Shown: piece after piece, positions 1 to 6,352 of the stretch
Numbering within the stretch: position 1 is the first letter of the stretch
Layout of the letters: every line of letters begins with the position of its first letter
From: JAUPVO01 sp964420875
GTDB lineage: Bacteria > Patescibacteriota > Minisyncoccia > Phycocordibacterales > UBA5272
Direction: 5' to 3'
Assembly: GCA_964420875.1 (NCBI GenBank)
Contig: CAYQUK010000014.1
Span: 1 to 9,476, forward strand
Length of the DNA stretch: 9,476 bases
The notes under the pieces: model-generated
Seen by the model: the letters and a program-made list of their open reading frames with translations, nothing else
Told to the model about the DNA's origin: nothing
The model's database searches: none
Program-made: the position numbers and the translations under genes

Positions 1-62
1 GTTTAGTGGTAGAACACGTCCTTGCCAAGGATGAGACAGGAGTTCGATTCTCCTACGCCGCA
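1..62 (+). tRNA. tRNA-Gly(GCC), 5' end cut off by the window edge
   Basis: The D arm starts at base 1, so about nine bases (the 5' acceptor strand and the linker) lie outside the window. The anticodon stem is 17-21 paired with 29-33 (one G-T pair), and the seven-base loop at 22-28 carries anticodon GCC at 24-26. The T arm is 38-42/50-54 with loop TTCGATT. The 3' acceptor strand is 55-61 and the discriminator A is at 62. The following bases (CAG) are not CCA, so the 3' end must be added enzymatically. The identity and fold are clear; only the missing 5' part is unseen. Confidence 0.95.
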
Positions 63-73
63 CAGAAATATAC

Positions 74-214
74 ATGCATTGGTATAATTACATTTTTGCA
101 CTTCCTATCATTGTTTTAGTTTTAGCGTTTGTTTGGTGTGAGTTTTTTGGCTGGGTAGAAATTTTCTTTCCAGCAAAAAAAGAAAAAGAAAAGGATTACG
201 TTAGTTACAAATAG
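74..214 (+). CDS. Candidate 46-aa single-pass membrane micro-protein
   Basis: This ATG-to-TAG frame lies between the two tRNA genes. Residues about 5-33 are strongly hydrophobic and aromatic (it begins MHWYNYIFALPIIVLVLAF) and could span the membrane once. They are followed by a charged tail with a KKEKEKD cluster and a YVSYK end. That layout is what a small membrane protein would show, and the frame fills most of the gap between tRNAs. Against it, there is no Shine-Dalgarno sequence, an extended -10-like TGGTATAAT lies inside the frame at 80-88, and I recognise no family. An open frame this short could also arise by chance. It would need readthrough from tRNA-Gly or a promoter I cannot see. 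Confidence 0.4.
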   Translation: MHWYNYIFALPIIVLVLAFVWCEFFGWVEIFFPAKKEKEKDYVSYK

Positions 215-220
215 TTTTAG

Positions 221-292
221 TGCTCTTGCCAGGACTCGAACCTGGAACAACGGTTCCGAAGACCGATGTGATATCCATTTCACTACAAGAGC
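221..292 (-). tRNA. tRNA-Arg(TCG)
   Basis: Read on the reverse strand this is a complete 72-base cloverleaf. The acceptor stem is GCTCTTG/CAAGAGC (292-286 with 228-222). The D stem is GTGA/TCAC. The anticodon arm is TCGGT/ACCGT (outermost T-T mismatch) around loop CTTCGGA, giving anticodon TCG, which reads CGN arginine codons. The T arm is CCAGG/CCTGG with loop TTCGAGT, and the discriminator A is at 221. No CCA is encoded. It is divergent from the nucleotidyltransferase gene that follows. Confidence 0.95.
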
Positions 293-300
293 GTGAGTCA

Positions 301-308
301 ATTATAAC
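301..308. promoter_or_regulatory. Overlapping divergent -10 elements (tRNA-Arg / cca)
   Basis: The eight bases ATTATAAC contain TATAAC at 303-308 on the + strand and, on the - strand, a perfect TATAAT at 306-301. The - strand element would start transcription near 294, just before tRNA-Arg. The + strand element would start near 315, leaving a leader of about nine bases before the ATG at 324. The -35 regions are weak on both strands (TTCACT at 279-284 for +). This is a candidate symmetric bidirectional promoter, inferred from spacing only. Confidence 0.5.
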
Positions 309-323
309 AAAAGAATATAAAAT

Positions 324-1823
324 ATGCTTGATTATTCATTACAATTTCAAAACACCAGCAAAGAGGTGCGTATGGTCTGTGCCTTGCTCGAGCACTCTGG
401 TTATGAGGCCTATATTGTCGGTGGCTGTGTTCGCGATCTCATCATGGATAAGGTGCCAAATGATTATGATGTAACTACAAATGCAACACCAGAGCAAATC
501 ATTGCACTTTTCCCAAGGACTTTCTATGAAAACACATATGGCACAGTGGGTGTAGTCACCGCAGCAGAAACAGAGACAGATGTGAATGTTATTAAAAAAA
601 GCATTGTAGAAGTTACTCCATTTAGAACAGAGGGGGAGTACAAAGATGGCAGACATCCAGAAAACGTCTCATGGGCAAAAGATATAAAGACAGACCTATC
701 TCGTCGTGACTTTACTTGTAATGCTATGGCTTATAGCTTTACTAAAAATGAGCTAGTTGACCCGTTTGAAGGCTTAAAAGACATAAAAGACAGAGTATTG
801 CGAGCTGTAGGTGAGGCGGATGTCCGTTTTAACGAGGATGCGCTACGCCTCATGAGAGCATTGAGGTTTTCTGGACAATTAGACTTTAAAATAGAAGAAA
901 ATACTGAGACCAGCCTTATAAATAACGCCGTTCTGATACAAAACATTTCACATGAAAGAGTGAGAGATGAATTTTGCAAAATATTGCTCACACCAAATCC
1001 AAAACAAGTATTAGAATACGCTAATCAATTAGGAATACTCAAGTATTTCTTGCCAGAGCTGGAGAGGGGAATAGGTATAAGTCAGAATCAGGCTCATAAA
1101 TTTGACGTGTGGGAACATAATTTGCGCACTATGCAGCATGCAGTTGATAAGAATTGGCCTCTCGAGTTACGGCTTGCAGCATTGTTCCACGATATATCCA
1201 AACCAGAGACTAGAAGGTTTTCACATGAAAAGAATGACTACACGTTTTACGGTCACGAGGTTGTTGGGGCTAGAATAACGCGAGAAATCATGGAGAGACT
1301 CAAGTTTTCAAAGGATGATACTGAATATGTCTCAACAATGGTGCGTTGGCATATGTTTTTCTCGGATACTGAGCAGATCACGTTGTCAGCGGTGAGAAGA
1401 ATGATATCAAATGTCGGCAAGGATAATATCTGGGATCTGATGAATCTCCGTATTTGCGACAGGGTTGGTACTGGCAGACCAAAAGAGGAGCCGTACAGAT
1501 TCAGGCAGTATCAGAGCATGGTAGAGCAGGCACTGCAGGATCCAGTGACTCTCAAGATGCTCAAAATAGATGGGAAACGCATAATGGACGTTACACAGGA
1601 AACGCCAGGGCCTAAAATAGGTTTGGTTTTGCATGCTTTGTTTGCTGAGGTTTTGGATGATCCATCTAAAAATACTACAGAATACCTAGAAAAGAGAGCT
1701 CGTGAACTCGTTACACATGAAATTAAGTATTTAAAAGAGCTGGCTGATCAGGGTAAGACTGGTATGGAAAGTGAGAATGAGAAGCAGGTTGCTGACATCA
1801 AGAAGCAATTTCACGTGAAATAG
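324..1823 (+). CDS. cca: CCA-adding-type tRNA nucleotidyltransferase with HD domain
   Basis: The 499-aa protein belongs to the class II tRNA nucleotidyltransferase / poly(A) polymerase superfamily, which adds or repairs the 3'-CCA of tRNAs in the cytoplasm. The nucleotidyltransferase head shows GGCVRD (33-38) and the metal-binding pair D47-Y-D49 (NDYDV). The RRDFTCNA segment (127-134), the NEDALRLMRALRF nucleotide-recognition helix (170-182) and ERVRDEF (211-217) follow. An HD phosphohydrolase-type domain has H289-D290 in ALFHDISKP plus H311. The C-terminal region contains the GPKIG...YLEKRAREL segment usual in HD-containing members. Two neighbouring tRNA genes lack CCA, which fits CCA addition rather than poly(A) synthesis, though the family alone does not settle that. 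The ATG has no Shine-Dalgarno sequence and lies about nine bases from the inferred transcription start. The TAG abuts the stop of the converging HIT gene. Confidence 0.93.
   Translation: MLDYSLQFQNTSKEVRMVCALLEHSGYEAYIVGGCVRDLIMDKVPNDYDVTTNATPEQIIALFPRTFYENTYGTVGVVTAAETETDVNVIKKSIVEVTPFRTEGEYKDGRHPENVSWAKDIKTDLSRRDFTCNAMAYSFTKNELVDPFEGLKDIKDRVLRAVGEADVRFNEDALRLMRALRFSGQLDFKIEENTETSLINNAVLIQNISHERVRDEFCKILLTPNPKQVLEYANQLGILKYFLPELERGIGISQNQAHKFDVWEHNLRTMQHAVDKNWPLELRLAALFHDISKPETRRFSHEKNDYTFYGHEVVGARITREIMERLKFSKDDTEYVSTMVRWHMFFSDTEQITLSAVRRMISNVGKDNIWDLMNLRICDRVGTGRPKEEPYRFRQYQSMVEQALQDPVTLKMLKIDGKRIMDVTQETPGPKIGLVLHALFAEVLDDPSKNTTEYLEKRARELVTHEIKYLKELADQGKTGMESENEKQVADIKKQFHVK
946..957. repeat. 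TTTCACATGAAA, parS-core-like copy (1 mismatch)
   Basis: This copy differs from TTTCACGTGAAA only at the seventh base. It lies inside cca (codons for ISHER). It is one of seven such sites in the window; see the findings. Confidence 0.4.
1219..1230. repeat. TTTCACATGAAA, parS-core-like copy (1 mismatch)
   Basis: It is identical to the copy at 946-957 and also inside cca, but in a different protein context (FSHEK just after the HD motif). Confidence 0.4.
1807..1822. other. parS-like site, perfect 12-bp palindromic core
   Basis: Bases 1809-1820 read TTTCACGTGAAA, a perfect palindrome identical to the central 12 bases of the widespread bacterial parS consensus TGTTTCACGTGAAACA. Over the full 16 bases, 13 match. 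It covers the last codons of cca (F-H-V-K, then the start of the stop codon) and ends two bases from the HIT stop codon. The sequence match is direct; ParB binding is inference. No parB gene is in the window. Confidence 0.5.
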
Positions 1824-2213
1824 TTAAGATCTGATCTTGTTCGCTATTTCTAACAGGTCTTTTTGTTCTGCTGGCCTAGCGAGGGATTGGTCAAGCTCTC
1901 TACCTGTATTAACCGGCACAAGTTTCACGTGAACATGAGGGATATCAAAGCCCTCCACGACAATAGATACTCTTTTTGGATTCAGTTTTTCTTTTAAAAG
2001 TTTTGCCACCTCTTTTGCAGCCAGCCATAGATTTGTATATTCTGCGTCATTCATATCAAATATATAATCTATTTGCTGTTTTGGGATTAGCAGGGTGTGT
2101 CCAGGTTGTATAGGATTGATATCTAGGAATGCCAAATGTGTATCGGACTCCCAAATGATGTGGGCGGGGATTTCACGGGAAATGATTTTGTTGAATATTT
2201 CGTTTGGATTCAT
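1824..2213 (-). CDS. HIT-family (histidine triad) nucleotide-binding protein
   Basis: The 129-aa product is about the usual length for a HIT/HinT-type cytosolic nucleotide hydrolase or transferase acting on AMP-linked substrates. The N-terminus IFNKIISREIPAHIIWES, then AFLDINPIQPGHTLLIPK (28-45), matches the HIT fold closely. The signature is IPHVHVKLVP (91-100): H93 and H95 align with the first and the catalytic middle histidine, but K97 stands where the third histidine of HxHxH normally lies. That change is either lineage-specific or alters activity; the substrate cannot be told. The gene converges on cca with stop codons directly adjacent (1821-1823 and 1824-1826), so any terminator must lie inside the opposing gene. 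It diverges from recJ across 46 bases. No Shine-Dalgarno sequence precedes the ATG. Confidence 0.88.
   Translation of the reverse strand: MNPNEIFNKIISREIPAHIIWESDTHLAFLDINPIQPGHTLLIPKQQIDYIFDMNDAEYTNLWLAAKEVAKLLKEKLNPKRVSIVVEGFDIPHVHVKLVPVNTGRELDQSLARPAEQKDLLEIANKIRS
1921..1936. other. parS-like site, second copy
   Basis: Bases 1922-1933 read GTTTCACGTGAA, matching 12 of 16 positions of TGTTTCACGTGAAACA, with an intact CACGTG core. It lies 114 bp from the site at 1807-1822, inside the HIT gene, where it encodes part of the HIT signature (H95, V96, K97). Because it overlaps catalytic codons, protein constraint is an alternative explanation. Confidence 0.42.
2171..2182. repeat. TTTCACGGGAAA, parS-core-like copy (1 mismatch)
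   Basis: This copy differs from TTTCACGTGAAA at one core base and lies near the 5' end of the HIT gene. Confidence 0.3.
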
Positions 2214-2259
2214 ATGAAAAGCATATCACAAATATAATATTGAGATATACTGTATCGAC
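2214..2259. promoter_or_regulatory. Divergent HIT / recJ promoter region
   Basis: The 46-bp AT-rich spacer contains TATAAT at 2233-2238 and TATACT at 2246-2251, both reading toward recJ. From TATACT the predicted start would be about 2258, two bases before the recJ ATG, an essentially leaderless message. From TATAAT the leader would be about 15 bases. On the reverse strand TATATT (2236-2231) could serve the HIT gene with a leader of about 11 bases. No clear -35 or Shine-Dalgarno sequence is visible for either gene. Confidence 0.45.
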
Positions 2260-3888
2260 ATGCAAGAATGGGAAACAGAGTTCAAAGAGAACTTTTTCAA
2301 GAATAGAAATATAAAGGACAAAAATAAAGATGAGTTTTTCTCTTTTGATTTTGAAAAGGACAATTTGTCACCTTTTGACTTTGTAAATATGGAAAAGTCA
2401 GTAGAGAGACTAAAGAGGGCGATGGATGATAAAGAAAAGATACTCGTCTATACTGATTATGATTGTGACGGCATACCAGCAGCCACAGTGCTGACTGACT
2501 TTTTAAATAAAATAGGATGTAAAACATTTGAGGTGTATATACCGCACAGGCATTTGGAGGGGTATGGACTACATATTGAGGCACTAGATCGTTTCGTGTG
2601 TAACGGATACAGTCTCGTTATCACGGCAGATCTTGGCATAACAAATATAAAAGAGGTGGAGTATTTGAAATCAAAAGGTGTCGACATTATATTGTCCGAC
2701 CACCACTTGCCAATAGTATTGGACGGTGTGGAGGTGTTACCAGACACACGGTATCTCATCAACCCAATGGTGTCATATGAGACATATAAAAATAAATATT
2801 TGTGCGGGGCCGGAGTGGCTTGGAAATTGGCGCATGCGTTTCTCGTGAAATACCGAAATGAATACAATGTGATAGAAGGTTGGGAGAAATGGCTGCTCGA
2901 TATGGTTGCTATTGCTCTCGTGGCTGACATGATGCCACTCGTAGGTGAGAATAGAAAACTGGTGACATTTGGGCTCAAGGTGTTACAAAAGTCTCCAAGG
3001 CCGGCAATACAAAAGATATGTGCATTAGCCAAAGTGAATCAACGAGAACTAAATGAAAAAGACATAGCCTTCACATTTGCACCACGTATCAATGCCGCAG
3101 GGAGAATGGATCATCCGATACTGGCTTATAAAATGCTTGCTGATATTGATGGCAAGGGTTTGGAGTATGTAGATATAATAGAAGATTTAAATATAAAAAG
3201 AAAACAATCTGTAAAAGACATAAATAGTTTTGTAAAAGACATGACTCTGACAGACGGAGATGGTCCAGTATTAGTAGGGAATAAAGACTGGCCAATAGGC
3301 GTGGTGGGGCTGGTCGCTCAAAAAATAGTTGAGGACACAGGCAGAACAGCTCTGGTTTGGGGTATGGAGGGGGATATAGCACGTGGTTCGGTGAGAAGCG
3401 GAAAAGCCAATCACAATGTTGTTAATCTGCTCGCTGCATGTAAAGAGGCATTATTACATTTCGGCGGACACGAACAAGCCGGAGGGTTTTCACTAAAGGA
3501 GGAAAATCTGGACCTGTTTCAGGATCTACTAGTCAAAAACTCTGATATCGCAATTATGAAAGAAGGGAAGGGTGATGTAGTCAGTTTTGTGGACTCAAGT
3601 ATTTCTGTAAAAGACATTAACCAAAAAACTTTTAATAAGCTAAGAGAGTTCGCGCCATTTGGTATTGGAAATTTAGAACCCAGGCTGGAGTTGTCAGAGA
3701 AAATAATTAATACAAAAAGATTTGGGTCAGAAGGGCAACATATAGAATTAAGTATAGGTGGGGTGCCGAGCATACTGTTCAACGTTACACAAGAAATGGA
3801 AGAGATGTTAAAGGCTGAGGAAAGTTTTGTTGGAAACATAGAGTATGATAATTGGAGAAAAAGATATCAATTCAAAATTCATTTATAG
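2260..3888 (+). CDS. recJ: Single-stranded-DNA-specific exonuclease RecJ
   Basis: The 542-aa protein is a DHH/DHHA1-family 5'-to-3' ssDNA exonuclease used in recombination and repair. The manganese-binding motifs appear in order: DYDCDGI (66-72), ADLGITN (123-129), SDHH (146-149) and ALVADMMPLVGENR (219-232). PRINAAGRMDHP (275-286) follows. The DHHA1 part carries WPIGVVGLVA (344-353), GSVRS (376-380) and FGGHEQAGGF (401-410). The last 100 residues fit the C-terminal OB-like domain of RecJ. Length is typical for the family and every expected motif is present, so it should be active. The first 20 residues are lysine and acid rich and poorly defined, so the exact start is less certain than the identity. 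rnhA follows after a 15-base gap that contains its own -10-like element. Confidence 0.95.
   Translation: MQEWETEFKENFFKNRNIKDKNKDEFFSFDFEKDNLSPFDFVNMEKSVERLKRAMDDKEKILVYTDYDCDGIPAATVLTDFLNKIGCKTFEVYIPHRHLEGYGLHIEALDRFVCNGYSLVITADLGITNIKEVEYLKSKGVDIILSDHHLPIVLDGVEVLPDTRYLINPMVSYETYKNKYLCGAGVAWKLAHAFLVKYRNEYNVIEGWEKWLLDMVAIALVADMMPLVGENRKLVTFGLKVLQKSPRPAIQKICALAKVNQRELNEKDIAFTFAPRINAAGRMDHPILAYKMLADIDGKGLEYVDIIEDLNIKRKQSVKDINSFVKDMTLTDGDGPVLVGNKDWPIGVVGLVAQKIVEDTGRTALVWGMEGDIARGSVRSGKANHNVVNLLAACKEALLHFGGHEQAGGFSLKEENLDLFQDLLVKNSDIAIMKEGKGDVVSFVDSSISVKDINQKTFNKLREFAPFGIGNLEPRLELSEKIINTKRFGSEGQHIELSIGGVPSILFNVTQEMEEMLKAEESFVGNIEYDNWRKRYQFKIHL
2839..2850. repeat. TTTCTCGTGAAA, parS-core-like copy (1 mismatch)
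   Basis: Inside recJ. With flanks, 13 of 16 positions match TGTTTCACGTGAAACA; the core reads CTCGTG instead of CACGTG. Confidence 0.35.
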
Positions 3889-3897
3889 TGATATAAT
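3889..3897 (+). promoter_or_regulatory. Extended -10 (TGATATAAT) giving a leaderless rnhA mRNA
   Basis: TGATATAAT is an extended -10 element directly after the recJ stop codon. The hexamer occupies 3892-3897. With the standard six-base spacing the first transcribed base is 3904, exactly the A of the rnhA ATG. No -35 match is evident, as is common with extended -10 promoters, and no Shine-Dalgarno sequence could fit. rnhA may also be read from the recJ transcript. Confidence 0.55.
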
Positions 3898-3903
3898 TAA
3901 CCC

Positions 3904-4398
3904 ATGAAAGTTTTGGTTTATACAGACGGTAGCAGTAGAGGAAATCCAGGAAGTGGGGCTTATGCGTTTCTTGTGAAAACAGACAAAGAGGTTTTCGAGG
4001 GCGCAAAGCAGTACAACAACGTTACTAATAATCAAATGGAGTTGTTAGCAATTGCAAAAGCATTAGAGTTTATAAAAGACAAAAACTATAATGATGTCCT
4101 TTTAAAATCAGATAGTGAATACGCTGTGAAAGGTATAAACACATGGATGAAAGGGTGGAAGAAAAATGGTTGGAAAACTGCCGCAAAAAAAGAAGTTAAG
4201 AATCAAGACATATGGAAACAAATAGACGGCCTACTAGAAAGTTTTGATCTAGCGCATATAAAATTTGAACATGTATTGGGGCATAACGGTGAAAAGTACA
4301 ATGAGAGAGTGGATGCACTGTGTACAAGCTTTGCAACTCATGAGCCAATAGACCTATATCATGGCACAACAGAGGGACATGATAAAATCCTTGGCTAG
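3904..4398 (+). CDS. rnhA: Ribonuclease HI
   Basis: The 164-aa type 1 RNase H cuts the RNA strand of RNA-DNA hybrids such as R-loops and lagging-strand primers. The complete active site is visible: D8 in YTDGSSRGNPG, E46 in NNQMELLA, D70 in KSDSEY and D137 in NERVDALC, plus the mobile-loop histidine H127 in VLGHNG. The tryptophan/lysine-rich basic protrusion around WMKGWKKNGWKT (81-92) is the substrate-handle region seen in the Escherichia coli type. About 20 extra residues follow the last aspartate. The 3' end overlaps the start of comEC by 38 bases (or 20 from the alternative start), implying co-transcription and coupled translation. The only start signal is the -10-like element placed for leaderless expression. 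Confidence 0.96.
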   Translation: MKVLVYTDGSSRGNPGSGAYAFLVKTDKEVFEGAKQYNNVTNNQMELLAIAKALEFIKDKNYNDVLLKSDSEYAVKGINTWMKGWKKNGWKTAAKKEVKNQDIWKQIDGLLESFDLAHIKFEHVLGHNGEKYNERVDALCTSFATHEPIDLYHGTTEGHDKILG

Positions 4399-5830
4399 TA
4401 TTATATCTGGTCTACTGTTCGGCTATTACACACATTTTAATATTTGGCCTCAGATGTCTTTTATAAAGTTAATAATGTTTTCGACTGCAGCTCTAGCTGT
4501 TATTTTATTTATAAAGAGAAAGTCGTTACTTTTAAAGAATATTTTAGTTTTAGTAGTTATATTTGGTTTATCTTTCTGTTTTGGTGTCGGGTATGTGAAT
4601 GTTTATAATCAAAAAGACGTAACGGAAAAGTATTTCGAAGGACAGGTTGTTGTAAAGGATATCAGCCCTGGGTATGAGAGTTCAAAAGTTGTTTTGTATT
4701 CAAAAGAAATGGATAAAAACATGTTACTTATTATTTTTGCGTATCAAAATATAACATTGATACCTGGAGACATCTTGAGTGTTTCAGGAAAACTAAACAG
4801 TGAAGTCGTTATTTACCCGCAAAGAGAAAAAGACAGCTGGGAGAGTTTTGATTATTCTAACTATCTTAAAACAAAAGGTATAAATTATGTTTTAAAGGCT
4901 AATAAGTATGAAAAGTTGGTTTCACACGAAACGAATATCAATAGAGTGACCTATAGATTAAGGGTTTATTTGTTGGAGAGTCTTAAAAAAGTAATGCCTG
5001 ACGAAAACGCTGGAGTTGTAATGGCTATGGTGTTGGGGGACGATAGGGGTTTGTCTAAAGATATAAAGGACAGTTTCAGAGATTCAGGGCTGAGTCATGT
5101 TTTAGTTTTCTCTGGGTTTAATTTTAGCGTTATAATAGGAGCTTTTTCTATATTACTCGTGTCTTTTAGTAAAAAGACACGAGTAATAAGTAGTTTAGTA
5201 TTTAGTGTGTTTATATTTTTCTTGGCACCGTTGTCAGCGCCTACGGCAAGAGCGGGGGCTTTTGTCTCTTATGCTTTATTGGCCGAGATGTTTAACAAGG
5301 CTTATAATGTTAAGTTTATATTTTATTTGTTCATACTGTCGTATCTATTATTTGATCCACTAGCTGCCAGTTACAACGCGTCGTTTCACTTGTCAGTATT
5401 GGCTGTAATGGCAATAATTTACGGAGGGGAAATGATAGTTAGTTTCACGAATAACGCTGCGAAGTCTTATTTATTAATGATATTTGCGATATTTACAGTC
5501 ACTGCTCCGTATATAGCGTATATGTTTGGTAACGTTTCACTGTTTTCGTTATTTGCGAATGCTATAGCGCTACCAATTGTTTCAATCATTACAATTCTTG
5601 GCGTCGTAGCGATGTTAGTGTTGGCGATATCTGAAACTCTTGGGAGTATATTTGCCTACGTTTTAAATATATTTGTTAATTTGCTTGTCGGTATTTCTAA
5701 CATATTTGCGCCCTACGCTATTAGTTTAAAAGAATCAGGCGTCAGCTTGTCCTTTATTGTCTTTTATTACTTAGTATTAATTATTATTTACAATTTTGGC
5801 ATTTTTTCTTTGAAAAATAAGGAAAATTAG
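4361..5830 (+). CDS. comEC: ComEC/Rec2 membrane channel part (no fused metallo-beta-lactamase domain)
   Basis: The 489-aa polytopic membrane protein corresponds to the N-terminal and Competence domains of ComEC, the inner-membrane channel for ssDNA uptake. Two N-terminal helices (about 8-80) lead into an OB-like extracellular segment ending DSWESFDYSNYLKTKGI (158-174). The family hallmark follows: MVLGDDRGLSKDIKDSFRDS, then GLSHVLVFSGFNFS (about 223-256). APTARAG (293-299), FDPLAASYNASFHLSVLAV (331-349) and several more helices follow. The hydrolase domain found at the C-terminus of classical ComEC is absent here and is encoded at 6342-7199. The start could be 4361 or 4379; the latter follows AGAGGG at only two bases' distance and begins right at the first helix. 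The last 54 bases overlap the reverse-strand dedA-like gene. A perfect 17-bp hairpin lies inside the gene at 5151-5188. Confidence 0.9.
   Translation: MAQQRDMIKSLASIISGLLFGYYTHFNIWPQMSFIKLIMFSTAALAVILFIKRKSLLLKNILVLVVIFGLSFCFGVGYVNVYNQKDVTEKYFEGQVVVKDISPGYESSKVVLYSKEMDKNMLLIIFAYQNITLIPGDILSVSGKLNSEVVIYPQREKDSWESFDYSNYLKTKGINYVLKANKYEKLVSHETNINRVTYRLRVYLLESLKKVMPDENAGVVMAMVLGDDRGLSKDIKDSFRDSGLSHVLVFSGFNFSVIIGAFSILLVSFSKKTRVISSLVFSVFIFFLAPLSAPTARAGAFVSYALLAEMFNKAYNVKFIFYLFILSYLLFDPLAASYNASFHLSVLAVMAIIYGGEMIVSFTNNAAKSYLLMIFAIFTVTAPYIAYMFGNVSLFSLFANAIALPIVSIITILGVVAMLVLAISETLGSIFAYVLNIFVNLLVGISNIFAPYAISLKESGVSLSFIVFYYLVLIIIYNFGIFSLKNKEN
5151..5188. repeat. Perfect 17-bp inverted repeat, 4-nt loop, inside comEC
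   Basis: The left arm, 5151-5167 (TATTACTCGTGTCTTTT), is exactly complementary to the right arm, 5172-5188, with loop AGTA. The reading frame runs through it and encodes the charged loop between two ComEC helices (LLVSFSKKTRVIS). No T-tract follows on either strand, so it does not look like a terminator. Function unknown. Confidence 0.9.
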
Positions 5831-6352
5831 TACGTATATCAGTAAAACAGATATAAAAAATGTAGACAGATTAATATTTTTACCAAAATATATACCGATA
5901 AAGGTCAAAGCAAATCCCCAAGTAATAGACCCTAAAAGGAATATCGTAAAAGCATAAAAGGGTCTTATTTTTAACATTGCGGCTATTATAGGTATGAAAA
6001 CCTTAATAGACGGTGTGAGTTTACCTAAAAATACCCATAAATATGAATGTTTCGAAGCTTTTTCTAAAAAGTTTTTGATTTTATCTTCTTCAAAGTTTAA
6101 ATATTTTGTTATCTTTAATTTGAGAGCTTCATTCTTAAAAAAGAATATATAATATAATAGAAAATTACCAAAAGCGTTACCGAAACTCGCAAAAATAACA
6201 GCCAAAGAGATTTCTAAATACGTTTTGTCCGTTAAAAAGTACCCCAATCCTAAATAAATCACCTGAGAAGAGGGAAAAGATATAACTCCATTTAGAAATA
6301 AAGCTATAAATAAGTTAAAATATAAAATAATATCACTGGCCATGTACGACAT
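5777..6352 (-). CDS. DedA/VTT-family (SNARE-associated) membrane protein
   Basis: The 191-aa protein has several hydrophobic segments (about 8-32, 45-72, 104-130, 130-155 and 160-182). The C-terminal half, GKLTPSIKVFIPIIAAML followed by FTIFLLGSITWGFALTFIGIYFG (about 110-157), is the VTT/DedA signature: a polar GK-x-x-P helix hairpin followed by G-S-x-x-W. N-terminal family features (FPSS near residue 27, GLGYF near 36) are also seen. Members act in undecaprenyl phosphate or phospholipid translocation and membrane homeostasis; the substrate here cannot be inferred. It lies antisense between the two halves of ComEC, overlapping comEC by 54 bases at its 3' end and the hydrolase gene at its 5' end. 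Two starts are possible, 6352 (MSYM) or 6343; the latter shares the tetramer CATG with the opposing start codon. Confidence 0.82.
   Translation of the reverse strand: MSYMASDIILYFNLFIALFLNGVISFPSSQVIYLGLGYFLTDKTYLEISLAVIFASFGNAFGNFLLYYIFFFKNEALKLKITKYLNFEEDKIKNFLEKASKHSYLWVFLGKLTPSIKVFIPIIAAMLKIRPFYAFTIFLLGSITWGFALTFIGIYFGKNINLSTFFISVLLIYVLIFLIFQRKNAKIVNNN

Noticed and set aside
80..88. Extended -10 TGGTATAAT as a promoter for a downstream gene.
   Set aside because: No start codon or gene follows at suitable distance on the + strand before tRNA-Arg, which is on the other strand; it may simply be codons of the small frame.
150..180. GCTGG/CCAGC hairpin followed by A-run as a terminator for tRNA-Arg.
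   Set aside because: On the reverse strand the T-tract precedes the stem instead of following it, and the stem is only 5 bp with a long loop.
220..474. An 84-codon + strand open frame.
   Set aside because: It runs through tRNA-Arg and the out-of-frame start of cca, and shows no family features.
2457..3032. A 191-codon reverse-strand open frame inside recJ.
   Set aside because: It is antisense to conserved RecJ motifs, has a composition typical of a shadow frame, and has no promoter or homology signal.
5151..5188. Intrinsic terminator inside comEC.
   Set aside because: No U-tract follows either arm, and the open frame continues for over 200 codons.
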